A stretch of DNA of 7,059 nt. It comes from CAYUUW01 sp964448005 (GTDB lineage: Bacteria; Patescibacteriota; Gracilibacteria; UM-FILTER-43-11). The stretch is taken from NCBI GenBank assembly GCA_964448005.1, contig CAYUUW010000060.1, positions 1-7,059 on the forward strand, written 5' to 3'. The notes under the pieces are model-generated. The model saw nothing but the letters and a program-made list of their open reading frames with translations, did not search any database and was not told the origin of the DNA. A program made the translations under genes and the position numbers. Of this stretch, positions 1-4,338 are shown in pieces (the stretch's first letter is position 1; each line of letters begins with the position of its first letter).

Positions 1-6
1 TATTGT

Positions 7-18
7 CAGGCAGGCAGG
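7..18. repeat. CAGG tetramer, three tandem copies
   Basis: Three uninterrupted copies of CAGG lie immediately before the larger inverted repeat; the last copy overlaps its first bases. The complement of the 3' part (GTCCTGCCTG) also occurs at 6476-6485 inside the HEAT-repeat gene, next to a small palindrome CCTGCC-T-GGCAGG. Its function is unknown, and it may simply be simple-sequence DNA. Confidence 0.5.
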
Positions 19-70
19 ACTAAGGAGTAAGGATTAAGTGCTTATTTCTTAGTTCTTACTCCTTAGTCCT
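16..70. repeat. Heptad-patterned inverted repeat (23-bp stem, 9-nt loop)
   Basis: Bases 16-38 pair with 48-70. The outer 16 positions (AGGACTAAGGAGTAAG on the left) are perfectly complementary. The remaining seven pair with two G-T wobbles, leaving loop 39-47. Each arm is also built of seven-base units: CTAAGGA, GTAAGGA, TTAAGTG on the left, and the mirror series CTTAGTT, CTTACTC, CTTAGTC on the right. No T-tract follows, so it is a poor intrinsic terminator. It looks like an intergenic repeat element (REP-like or microsatellite-derived) upstream of dciA. No second copy is present in this window. Confidence 0.75.
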
Positions 71-84
71 GGAATTAAGATAAT
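56..84 (+). promoter_or_regulatory. Weak candidate promoter for dciA-like gene
   Basis: GATAAT at 79-84 matches five of six bases of the -10 consensus. At 17-bp spacing, 56-61 reads TTACTC, a poor -35 that lies inside the right arm of the inverted repeat. Another -35-like hexamer, TTGACG at 110-115, has no good -10 before the ATG at 142. Offered only as the best candidate. Confidence 0.22.
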
Positions 85-141
85 CAGCCTCGGAAATCAA
101 ATTCAGCGCTTGACGTGAGTTATTGCTTAAATTTCAAACGC

Positions 142-441
142 ATGGAACCCTTCAAGCAGTTGCTCCAAAAAAGGCTGAACCAGCACAAGCTGGGAGCCTC
201 CGCTCAGGCCGCCGAGGCCTTGGCTTTCGCCAACCGCCATTTTTGGGAAGGGCTTGGCTGGCCGGCGGACCAGGTGCGCGCCCTTTCCGTGGAAAAGGGG
301 GTGCTGTGGGTGGGCGTGAGCCATGCGGTCTGGTCCCAGGAGCTGGCTGGAGCGGCCACGAAATTGCTTCAAATCCTGCAGGAGAAATGGGGGGCGGATT
401 TCATCCAAAAAGTGCGCGCAAAAGATTTGACAGCTGCTTGA
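142..441 (+). CDS. dciA: DciA-like (DUF721) protein, putative replicative helicase loader
   Basis: A 99-aa protein with the DUF721 pattern. An N-terminal helical part (residues 1-40, KQLLQKRLNQHKLG onward) leads to WPADQ and then a strand-rich core, VEKGVLWVGVSHAVWSQEL (about 50-68). In the family this corresponds to the 'gvLtV.v.ssaWaqEL' stretch. A C-terminal helix and strand (AATKLLQILQEKWG...IQKVRAKDL) close the domain. DciA proteins load or recruit the replicative helicase DnaB in bacteria that lack DnaC/DnaI; that role is known for the family and inferred here. I chose the ATG at 142 because the upstream in-frame GTG at 115 would add nine residues outside the domain. Neither start has a Shine-Dalgarno sequence. 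The gene lies 66 bp upstream of rpsP, and its 3' end contains the rpsP promoter. Confidence 0.75.
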   Translation: MEPFKQLLQKRLNQHKLGASAQAAEALAFANRHFWEGLGWPADQVRALSVEKGVLWVGVSHAVWSQELAGAATKLLQILQEKWGADFIQKVRAKDLTAA

Positions 442-455
442 GTTTTAACTAAACT
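427..455 (+). promoter_or_regulatory. Sigma70-type promoter for rpsP-khpA
   Basis: A perfect -35 TTGACA (427-432), a 17-bp spacer and a -10 TAAACT (450-455, four of six bases) are in correct register. The -35 lies within the last codons of dciA and the -10 just past its TGA. Transcription would begin near 462, giving a leader of roughly 45 nt before the rpsP GTG. This is the best -35 hexamer seen in the window. Confidence 0.62.
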
Positions 456-507
456 ACCCATCGCTAAGTGGCTTCCGGCCGATTTTATCCTCTCATCTTC
501 CCGCCCC

Positions 508-834
508 GTGCTAAGAATTCGTTTGCAACGATTGGGACGCAAGAACCAACCTGTTTACCGCATTGTCCTGGCCGAGCATTCCACTCGGGTCAAAGGCCGT
601 TTCATCGAGGCCTTCGGGCACTACAACCCTCTTGCCAAACCTGCCGTTTTTCAGGTTGACGCTCAGGGCATCGCCGAATGGATCGCCAAGGGTGCCCAGC
701 CCAGCAATACCGTCGCCCGCCTGCTCAAAGGCTCTGGAGTGAAAGGCATGGAGCCTTACATTGTAGAGATGAGGAGCAGGGAGACCAAGAATCCCAAGGA
801 AGTTGCTCAGCCTGCTGCCGCTCCGGCGGCCTAG
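508..834 (+). CDS. rpsP: 30S ribosomal protein S16
   Basis: A 108-aa S16 protein, a structural component of the small ribosomal subunit. The N-terminus (MLRIRLQRLGRKNQPVYRIV, residues 1-20), the RFIEAFGHYNP box (31-41) and the WIAKGAQPSNTVARLLK segment (58-74) are the family hallmarks. Residues 75-108 form a longer tail that ends in an Ala/Pro-rich stretch. GTG at 508 is the start: the S16 fold begins exactly there and no useful upstream start exists. There is no Shine-Dalgarno sequence; the 20 bases before the GTG are pyrimidine-rich. khpA follows after 40 bp, the conserved rpsP-khpA order. The downstream partners rimM, trmD and rplS are absent from the window. Confidence 0.97.
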   Translation: MLRIRLQRLGRKNQPVYRIVLAEHSTRVKGRFIEAFGHYNPLAKPAVFQVDAQGIAEWIAKGAQPSNTVARLLKGSGVKGMEPYIVEMRSRETKNPKEVAQPAAAPAA

Positions 835-874
835 TCCGCTTGAAAGCCTTTTCCTAAAGCTTAAATTCACCCTC

Positions 875-1210
875 ATGGACGGCACTGCGAATGGCCTCGG
901 CAAAGAATTCCTGGAATTCATCGTTAAATCCATTGTCAGCAAGCCGGAGGCAGTGGTGGTCCACCTCACCGTGGACGAGATGGGAATCCTCCTGACCCTT
1001 CAGGTCGACAAGGAGGATATGGGAAAGATCATTGGCCGCAGCGGCCAGACCGCTAAATCCATTCGGATCCTGCTTCGCGTCATCGGCTCCAAGCAGAACC
1101 AAAGGGTCAACATGAAAATCGTTGAGCCTGAGGGCGGCGAAGTGAAAGGAGGCGAGCTTTCCGATGAGCCTGTCGGAAGCGTTTTGGATGATGATGGACT
1201 TGGCTTTTAG
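875..1210 (+). CDS. khpA: KH-domain RNA-binding protein KhpA (YlqC family)
   Basis: A 111-aa protein with a single KH domain in the first 85 residues. The nucleic-acid-binding GxxG loop is visible as GRSG (54-57) within KIIGRSGQTAKSIR, flanked by the expected strands VVVHLTV and GILLTLQV. KhpA proteins bind RNA, usually as homodimers or with KhpB, and affect cell division and translation in Gram-positive bacteria. The family is normally about 75-85 aa. This one has an added acidic, glycine-rich tail from about residue 84 (EPEGG...DEPVGSVLDDDGLGF). ATG at 875 is preferred over the upstream in-frame TTG at 803, which overlaps rpsP and adds 24 residues outside the domain. No Shine-Dalgarno sequence is visible; CCCTC abuts the start. 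Probably cotranscribed with rpsP. Confidence 0.92.
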   Translation: MDGTANGLGKEFLEFIVKSIVSKPEAVVVHLTVDEMGILLTLQVDKEDMGKIIGRSGQTAKSIRILLRVIGSKQNQRVNMKIVEPEGGEVKGGELSDEPVGSVLDDDGLGF

Positions 1211-1246
1211 CCTTTAATCCGGACTCTTGTGGGGTACAGTCCTTTC

Positions 1247-1597
1247 ATGGTCACGAATCAATTCGATATCGTTGACTTGCTCAATTTGTCGGTCGCGATC
1301 GCCATCATGCTTGCTGGCGCCCTTTCCGTATTCTACATTTTCGTGGGCGGCATCTCCTTCATCGTTTCCGGGGGCCAGGAAGACAAAATCAAGGAGTCGG
1401 TCCAAACCATCCGCTATGCCATTGTAGGCCTGGTCGTCACCATCCTTTCGGTGACCATCATCAAAATCGTCGGCCTCGTCTTCGGCTTCGAATTGGTGAA
1501 CTCCATCAGCTGGCCCCGGATTTCCATCCTGATGGGCCAAATGCTGGATCGCATTGTCGGGGCGGGGGCCGGTCCTGTTCCCGGGTCGCTGCGCTGA
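1247..1597 (+). CDS. VirB2/TrbC-like T4SS pilin family small membrane protein
   Basis: A 116-aa protein with two hydrophobic segments (about 13-40 and 56-80) separated by a short polar loop, SGGQEDKIKESVQTIR. The layout 'GGISFIVSGG-(E/D)-K-x-K...TIRYAIVGLVV' is typical of the pilin-like conjugal transfer proteins widespread in Patescibacteria and related to VirB2/TrbC. Such proteins are thought to form or resemble type IV secretion pili; that role is inferred. The N-terminus before the first helix is short and has no obvious signal-peptidase site. The C-terminal 36 residues are polar, with a Gly/Pro-rich end. ATG at 1247 is preferred; a GTG at 1229 would add six residues. It starts 36 bp after khpA, so it may be the last gene of the rpsP operon, although no other T4SS gene is present here. 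Confidence 0.75.
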   Translation: MVTNQFDIVDLLNLSVAIAIMLAGALSVFYIFVGGISFIVSGGQEDKIKESVQTIRYAIVGLVVTILSVTIIKIVGLVFGFELVNSISWPRISILMGQMLDRIVGAGAGPVPGSLR

Positions 1598-1619
1598 GCG
1601 TCACTCCGCTTGCTGACCC

Positions 1620-2237
1620 TTACATTCCCAGCACGGCTTTTTGAATGTTCTTCCAGTCGTAGGGGAATTTGAAGTTCTCCAGGGCTCGAATTAGGCCGCC
1701 GAAAAGGCTCCATTCGCTCGCTTGGCGGCAGACAAAGGAATTCCCCACCTCCTGCACCAGGTTGTAGTCCACTAGGCCAGGCTGATCCAGGGCCACAGGC
1801 ACCACCCCCTGTTCCATGGCCGCAGTCATTTCATAGCTGCATTCTTCGCTTTGGCTGGAGGACAGGAGGATATCCGCCGCATGGCGCAGGGCTTCCTTGT
1901 TTTTCTCTCCGTCCTCCAGGATGGCTATTTTCTCCGGATGCCGGGCTGCCATTTCCGTGAAGTAGCTTTGGTATTTTCCTGTTCCTATTCCCATCAGCAC
2001 CAGCTGCAGGTCCTGCTCCAGCAGGCCGGGCATCATCCGCAGGATCAGCTCGGCCCCATTCTTTTCGGTCAGGGGGCACGTGACGCAGACCAAGGGGCTT
2101 CTTCTCTCCGTCTTCCAATCCAGCTCCAGAATGCCGAAAAGCCTTTCCTTTGCCTTTTCCTTGTCCAGGAAGGCCTTTTTGGTATCATTGCTTTGGCTTT
2201 TCTTTTCCGTTGCGGCAGTCGCGGTGGCTTGGGGCAT
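1620..2237 (-). CDS. C-terminal-domain-only GT5 (glycogen/starch synthase-like) protein, probably degenerate
   Basis: A 205-aa protein. After a polar 27-residue N-terminus it follows the C-terminal Rossmann domain of glycogen synthase GlgA: PLTEKNGAELILRMMPGLLEQDLQLVLMGIG (55-85), HADILLSSSQSEECSYEMTAAMEQGVVPVA (about 119-149), GLVDYN, then ASEWSLFGGLIRAL and a closing W-containing helix. The whole N-terminal GT5 domain, which holds the acceptor site and half the active site, is missing. By alignment from memory with E. coli GlgA, E377 is kept (E131), but R300 corresponds to P55 and K305 to N60. ADP-glucose synthase activity is therefore unlikely; a structural or regulatory role, or a gene in decay, is possible. 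It converges with the pilin gene (22-bp gap) and is divergent from the exonuclease gene. Confidence 0.75.
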   Translation of the reverse strand: MPQATATAATEKKSQSNDTKKAFLDKEKAKERLFGILELDWKTERRSPLVCVTCPLTEKNGAELILRMMPGLLEQDLQLVLMGIGTGKYQSYFTEMAARHPEKIAILEDGEKNKEALRHAADILLSSSQSEECSYEMTAAMEQGVVPVALDQPGLVDYNLVQEVGNSFVCRQASEWSLFGGLIRALENFKFPYDWKNIQKAVLGM

Positions 2238-2266
2238 GGGGGGTGGGTTGTTTGTTCGATCCCCTC

Positions 2267-2295
2267 ATTATACCAAAAAAGCGCCCAGCGAGGAA
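2267..2295 (-). promoter_or_regulatory. Extended -10 promoter for the GT5-like gene
   Basis: On the minus strand 2272-2267 reads a perfect TATAAT preceded by TGG, giving an extended -10 (TGGTATAAT). The -35 position at 17-bp spacing (2295-2290, TTCCTC) is poor, as is usual for extended -10 promoters. Transcription would begin about 20-25 nt before the GT5-like ATG at 2237. The same bases read on the plus strand give only TATACC, a weaker -10 for the divergent exonuclease gene. Confidence 0.5.
2290..2294 (+). promoter_or_regulatory. Ribosome-binding site deciding the exonuclease start
   Basis: GAGGA lies 10 nt before the ATG at 2305. It supports this start over the in-frame start at 2080, which would lie within the antisense GT5-like gene. 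Confidence 0.5.
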
Positions 2296-2304
2296 GCCGA
2301 TAAA

Positions 2305-3288
2305 ATGGACGGCAAAATAATTTGGTTTCTTAATCCAATTTTCGTGCAGACCTTTTCTTCCCCAGAGGCTCAGGGAAAATCGCCTCTTTTTGTGGTGATC
2401 GACGGCAATCACCTCATCCACCGGGCCTTCCATGCCATTCAGGCGCCTCTCAAAACCTCCTCCGGCGAGCAGACGAACGCTTTGTACGGCTTTGCCAGCA
2501 TGCTGCTGAACATCATGGAGACGGAAAAGCCGGATGCTCTGGCGGTGGCCTTCGACATGCGGGCCCCCACTTTCCGCCACGAGCTGCACGATGGCTACAA
2601 GGCCACCCGATCCAAATCCCCGGACGAGCTTTACGCCCAGATTCCCAGGATCCACGAAATGGTGAACGCCTTCAGGATTCCGGTGTTCCAGAACGAGGGC
2701 TACGAGGCGGACGACATGATGGGGACCTTGGCCTGCCAGGCCGAGGAAAAGGGGATGGTCACCCGCATTGTCACCGGCGACATGGACGCCCTCCAGCTGA
2801 TCAGCGAGCGCACTTTTGTGGTCTTCCCCCACAAGGGCTACCGGGAGCCGATTCTTTTCGATGAGGCCAAGGTGGTGGAGAAGTACGGCATTCGGCCGAG
2901 CCAGGTGGTGGACTACAAGGCCCTGATGGGGGACAGCTCGGACAACATCAAGGGCGTGGAGGGAATTGGCCCGAAGCGGGCTGCGGCCCTGCTTCAGCGC
3001 TACGGCCGCCTTGAGGAGATCTTCTCCCATGTCGCGGAACTGCCGGAGGCCTTGCGCCAAAAGATCGAAGCCGGCCAGGATGCGGCTTTCTTTTCCCGCA
3101 AGCTGGCTAGAATCGTGTGCGATGCCCCTTGCGCCTTCAGTCCGGAGAGCGTTTCGGTAAATCATCTGGATTTTGTGGGCTTCCAGCGCTTTTTGGAGAA
3201 GATGGAGATGAAAAGCCTGCAGGCCCGCCTCCGCAGGCTGACACCTGTGGGAAAGGAGGCGCCGCCCGACCAGATGGCTTTGTTTTAG
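2305..3288 (+). CDS. Standalone 5'-3' exonuclease/flap endonuclease (PolA N-terminal domain family)
   Basis: A 327-aa protein with every signature of the bacterial FEN family and no polymerase domain. It shows VIDGNH with metal-binding D33, AFD (82-84) and the helical-arch stretch RHELHDGYKATR (91-102). It also has YEADD (133-137), RIVTGDMDALQLI (154-166, D159 and D161) and the helix-hairpin-helix region GDSSDNIKGVEGIGPKRAA (209-227, D210 and D213). The family removes RNA primers and 5' flaps in replication and repair. About 25 extra residues precede the catalytic core. The last five residues, QMALF, fit the QxxLF type of sliding-clamp-binding motif. Extending to the in-frame start at 2080 would give 402 aa but adds a hydrophobic stretch antisense to the GT5-like gene, so ATG 2305 is chosen. 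Confidence 0.93.
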   Translation: MDGKIIWFLNPIFVQTFSSPEAQGKSPLFVVIDGNHLIHRAFHAIQAPLKTSSGEQTNALYGFASMLLNIMETEKPDALAVAFDMRAPTFRHELHDGYKATRSKSPDELYAQIPRIHEMVNAFRIPVFQNEGYEADDMMGTLACQAEEKGMVTRIVTGDMDALQLISERTFVVFPHKGYREPILFDEAKVVEKYGIRPSQVVDYKALMGDSSDNIKGVEGIGPKRAAALLQRYGRLEEIFSHVAELPEALRQKIEAGQDAAFFSRKLARIVCDAPCAFSPESVSVNHLDFVGFQRFLEKMEMKSLQARLRRLTPVGKEAPPDQMALF

Positions 3289-3292
3289 GCTC

Positions 3293-3301
3293 GGAAAGGA
3301 G
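3293..3301 (+). promoter_or_regulatory. Strong Shine-Dalgarno for mini-cistron and downstream gene
   Basis: GGAAAGGAG begins five bases after the exonuclease stop codon. It sits five bases before ATG 3307 but more than 30 bases before ATG 3333. It is the strongest ribosome-binding site in the window, and its spacing fits the short ORF rather than the 211-aa gene. Confidence 0.65.
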
Positions 3302-3306
3302 TTAAG

Positions 3307-3336
3307 ATGAGCTCTACCATAAAACTATTTCCATGA
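3307..3336 (+). CDS. Nine-codon leader mini-cistron
   Basis: ATG at 3307 opens a 9-residue peptide, MSSTIKLFP, ending at TGA 3334-3336. That stop overlaps the start codon of the next gene as ATGA (3333-3336). A near-ideal Shine-Dalgarno precedes the mini-cistron, while the next gene has none of its own. The arrangement suggests translational coupling: ribosomes load at 3293-3301, translate nine codons and restart at 3333. The peptide itself matches nothing I recognise. This is a reading of sequence layout only. Confidence 0.45.
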   Translation: MSSTIKLFP

Positions 3337-3968
3337 AGCCAGAACTTGAGCTCATTCAGGGGGATGCGCCCTGGCAGGAAGTTTTTGAGCGATGGCGTCA
3401 GCGAGAGGTGGGAGATCCACAGGCTCCTTGGACACAAGGGTGGGTAGATTGTGCTACGAATGTGAAAGGATGGGAAAGTTGGGAGGCTTGGAGGCTCTTT
3501 ATGGCTGAGCAGCTTCATCTTTCCGATCGCCGCTGGGATATTTTAAAGGTAATGGAGCATGCCGACCTTTCGGAATGGCGGATTGGACCAACCCAAGGTT
3601 GGCAAAGGCTTTTTGAAGAGGATGCGGAATTGAGGAAAGTCCCTTTGCTGGAAAGGACTTTCGGGCAATTGGTGCGGGCCAAGCCGGAGTGGGTGAGGGG
3701 GCACAAGGCCATTGCCGACATTCAGGGGAATTTCCCCGCCGAAACCGAGCTGATGGCTCTGGCCTTGCCTGAGGGGGGGATCATGGCTTTCGAGGGGCAT
3801 CATCGCATCACCGCTCTGGTCGCCGCACGCTTGCTGGACAACCGCCCTTTGCCCCGAGGCGACATCCGCGTTGCTCTCTCCTATCTGAACCCTGGCGATG
3901 TGGCCAGGCTTCCGGAGGTGATCCGTAGGGGGTCGGATAGGGTTGATAAAGGGAATTGGCCTTACTGA
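3333..3968 (+). CDS. ParB/sulfiredoxin-like domain protein, function unknown
   Basis: A 211-aa soluble protein. The recognisable part is residues 105-185: LLERTFGQLVRAKPEW, then a helix, and EGHHRITALVAARLL (154-168). That last segment resembles the G-x-H/R-R nucleotide-binding box of the ParB/Srx (ParB N-terminal-like) superfamily. The first 90 residues are tryptophan-rich (W at 14, 21, 33, 37, 47, 50, 53, 68, 82, 90) and unassigned. There is no HTH DNA-binding domain as in chromosomal ParB, so a partitioning role is not supported. It follows the exonuclease gene by 44 bp and overlaps the mini-cistron stop by ATGA, so it is probably cotranscribed with the exonuclease and translationally coupled to the leader. 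TGA is its stop. Confidence 0.6.
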   Translation: MKPELELIQGDAPWQEVFERWRQREVGDPQAPWTQGWVDCATNVKGWESWEAWRLFMAEQLHLSDRRWDILKVMEHADLSEWRIGPTQGWQRLFEEDAELRKVPLLERTFGQLVRAKPEWVRGHKAIADIQGNFPAETELMALALPEGGIMAFEGHHRITALVAARLLDNRPLPRGDIRVALSYLNPGDVARLPEVIRRGSDRVDKGNWPY

Positions 3969-4002
3969 AAAAGGAACAGACACCTTCATCTTGATAATTT
4001 CG

Positions 4003-4030
4003 TTGCTTTCTTTCAAGGCTTTGGTAGAAT
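4003..4030 (+). promoter_or_regulatory. Promoter for tRNA-Gly
   Basis: The -10 is TAGAAT (4025-4030) preceded by TGG, an extended -10. TTGCTT at 4003-4008 is a partial -35 with a 16-bp spacer. Transcription would begin near 4037, about 12 nt before the mature tRNA 5' end. Confidence 0.55.
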
Positions 4031-4048
4031 CCTTCTGCATTTTGTATT

Positions 4049-4125
4049 GCGGGTGTAGCTCAGTTGATTAGAGCGCTGCCTTGCCAAGGCAGAGGTCGAG
4101 GGTTTGAGTCCCTTCACCCGCTCCA
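4049..4125 (+). tRNA. tRNA-Gly, anticodon GCC, CCA encoded
   Basis: All four arms fold cleanly. The acceptor is GCGGGTG/CACCCGC and the D stem GCTC/GAGC with 9-nt loop AGTTGATTA. The anticodon stem CTGCC/GGCAG encloses loop TTGCCAA (anticodon GCC at 4083-4085). The variable loop is AGGTC, the T stem GAGGG/CCCTT and the T loop TTTGAGT. The discriminator is U73, the usual bacterial Gly identity base, followed by an encoded CCA (4123-4125). Two normally near-invariant positions differ. G19 is A (second base of the usual GG in the D loop), and C56 is T (third T-loop base). The two bases form a tertiary pair in the L-shaped tRNA, so an A19-U56 pair would replace G19-C56. It has its own promoter upstream and a terminator-like hairpin about 100 nt downstream. 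Confidence 0.95.
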
Positions 4126-4204
4126 AGCGATGAACGCGGAGCCAGGCGACGTCTTGAATCGCTTGGGCGGCGGTCCCGATCGCACCATCGGGGTCAACGG
4201 CTCC
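4123..4204 (+). other. Potentially structured RNA stretch downstream of tRNA-Gly (or 39-aa ORF)
   Basis: Three complementary pairings are visible. CCAAGCGAT (4123-4131, including the tRNA CCA) pairs with ATCGCTTGG (4158-4166). GTCCCGAT (4173-4180) pairs with ATCGGGGT (4187-4194) across a 6-nt loop, with two wobbles. GGAGCC (4138-4143, in the loop of the first hairpin) could pair with GGCTCC (4199-4204) as a pseudoknot. It matches no RNA family I know. The same bases also carry a short ORF, ATG 4130 to TGA 4247-4249 (39 aa, no Shine-Dalgarno), of unknown product. The two readings are alternatives and neither is proven. Confidence 0.3.
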
Positions 4205-4224
4205 AGCAAAATAGAGCTCAAGTT

Positions 4225-4247
4225 TGGCTTTATCTTAAGCCATTTTT
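4225..4247 (+). terminator. Intrinsic-terminator-like hairpin downstream of tRNA-Gly
   Basis: TGGCTT (4225-4230) and AAGCCA (4237-4242) form a 6-bp stem with a 6-nt loop, followed directly by five T residues (4243-4247). It is oriented to end transcription from the tRNA promoter. The stem is short, so strength is uncertain. Confidence 0.5.
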
Positions 4248-4267
4248 GATGTCGCGAAGTTTTGTGC

Positions 4268-4286
4268 TCCACATGTAGAGTGTGGA
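4268..4286. repeat. Small inverted repeat in the AT-rich gap 3' of the HEAT-repeat gene
   Basis: TCCACA (4268-4273) and TGTGGA (4281-4286) flank a 7-nt loop. On the minus strand it lies about 50 nt beyond the HEAT-gene stop but has no T-run after it, so it is at best a weak terminator. The rest of 4250-4338 is AT-rich and holds no gene I can support. Confidence 0.35.
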
Positions 4287-4338
4287 CTGAATTTAGGACA
4301 ATTTCTTAAATACTATTTTTTAAAAAGGTGAGATTTCA

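Noticed and set aside
115..141. GTG start for the DciA-like gene
   Set aside because: It has no Shine-Dalgarno and the nine added residues do not belong to the DUF721 domain; ATG 142 is simpler.
1202..1215. GGCT-TTT-AGCC followed by TTT as a terminator after khpA
   Set aside because: The 4-bp stem and 3-base T-run are too weak; the pilin gene follows closely and may be cotranscribed.
2080..2304. N-terminal 75-residue extension of the exonuclease, with a hydrophobic segment resembling a signal anchor
   Set aside because: It is antisense to the well-supported GT5-like gene, precedes the FEN domain by an unusual length and lacks a ribosome-binding site, while ATG 2305 has GAGGA upstream.
2185..3165. 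326-aa open frame on the minus strand
   Set aside because: It lies opposite the exonuclease gene, whose motifs are unmistakable; the frame is a GC-rich shadow with no family resemblance.
4064..4249. 61-aa plus-strand frame
   Set aside because: Its first 22 codons run through tRNA-Gly, a common artefact. Only the part from ATG 4130 is kept, as an alternative reading.
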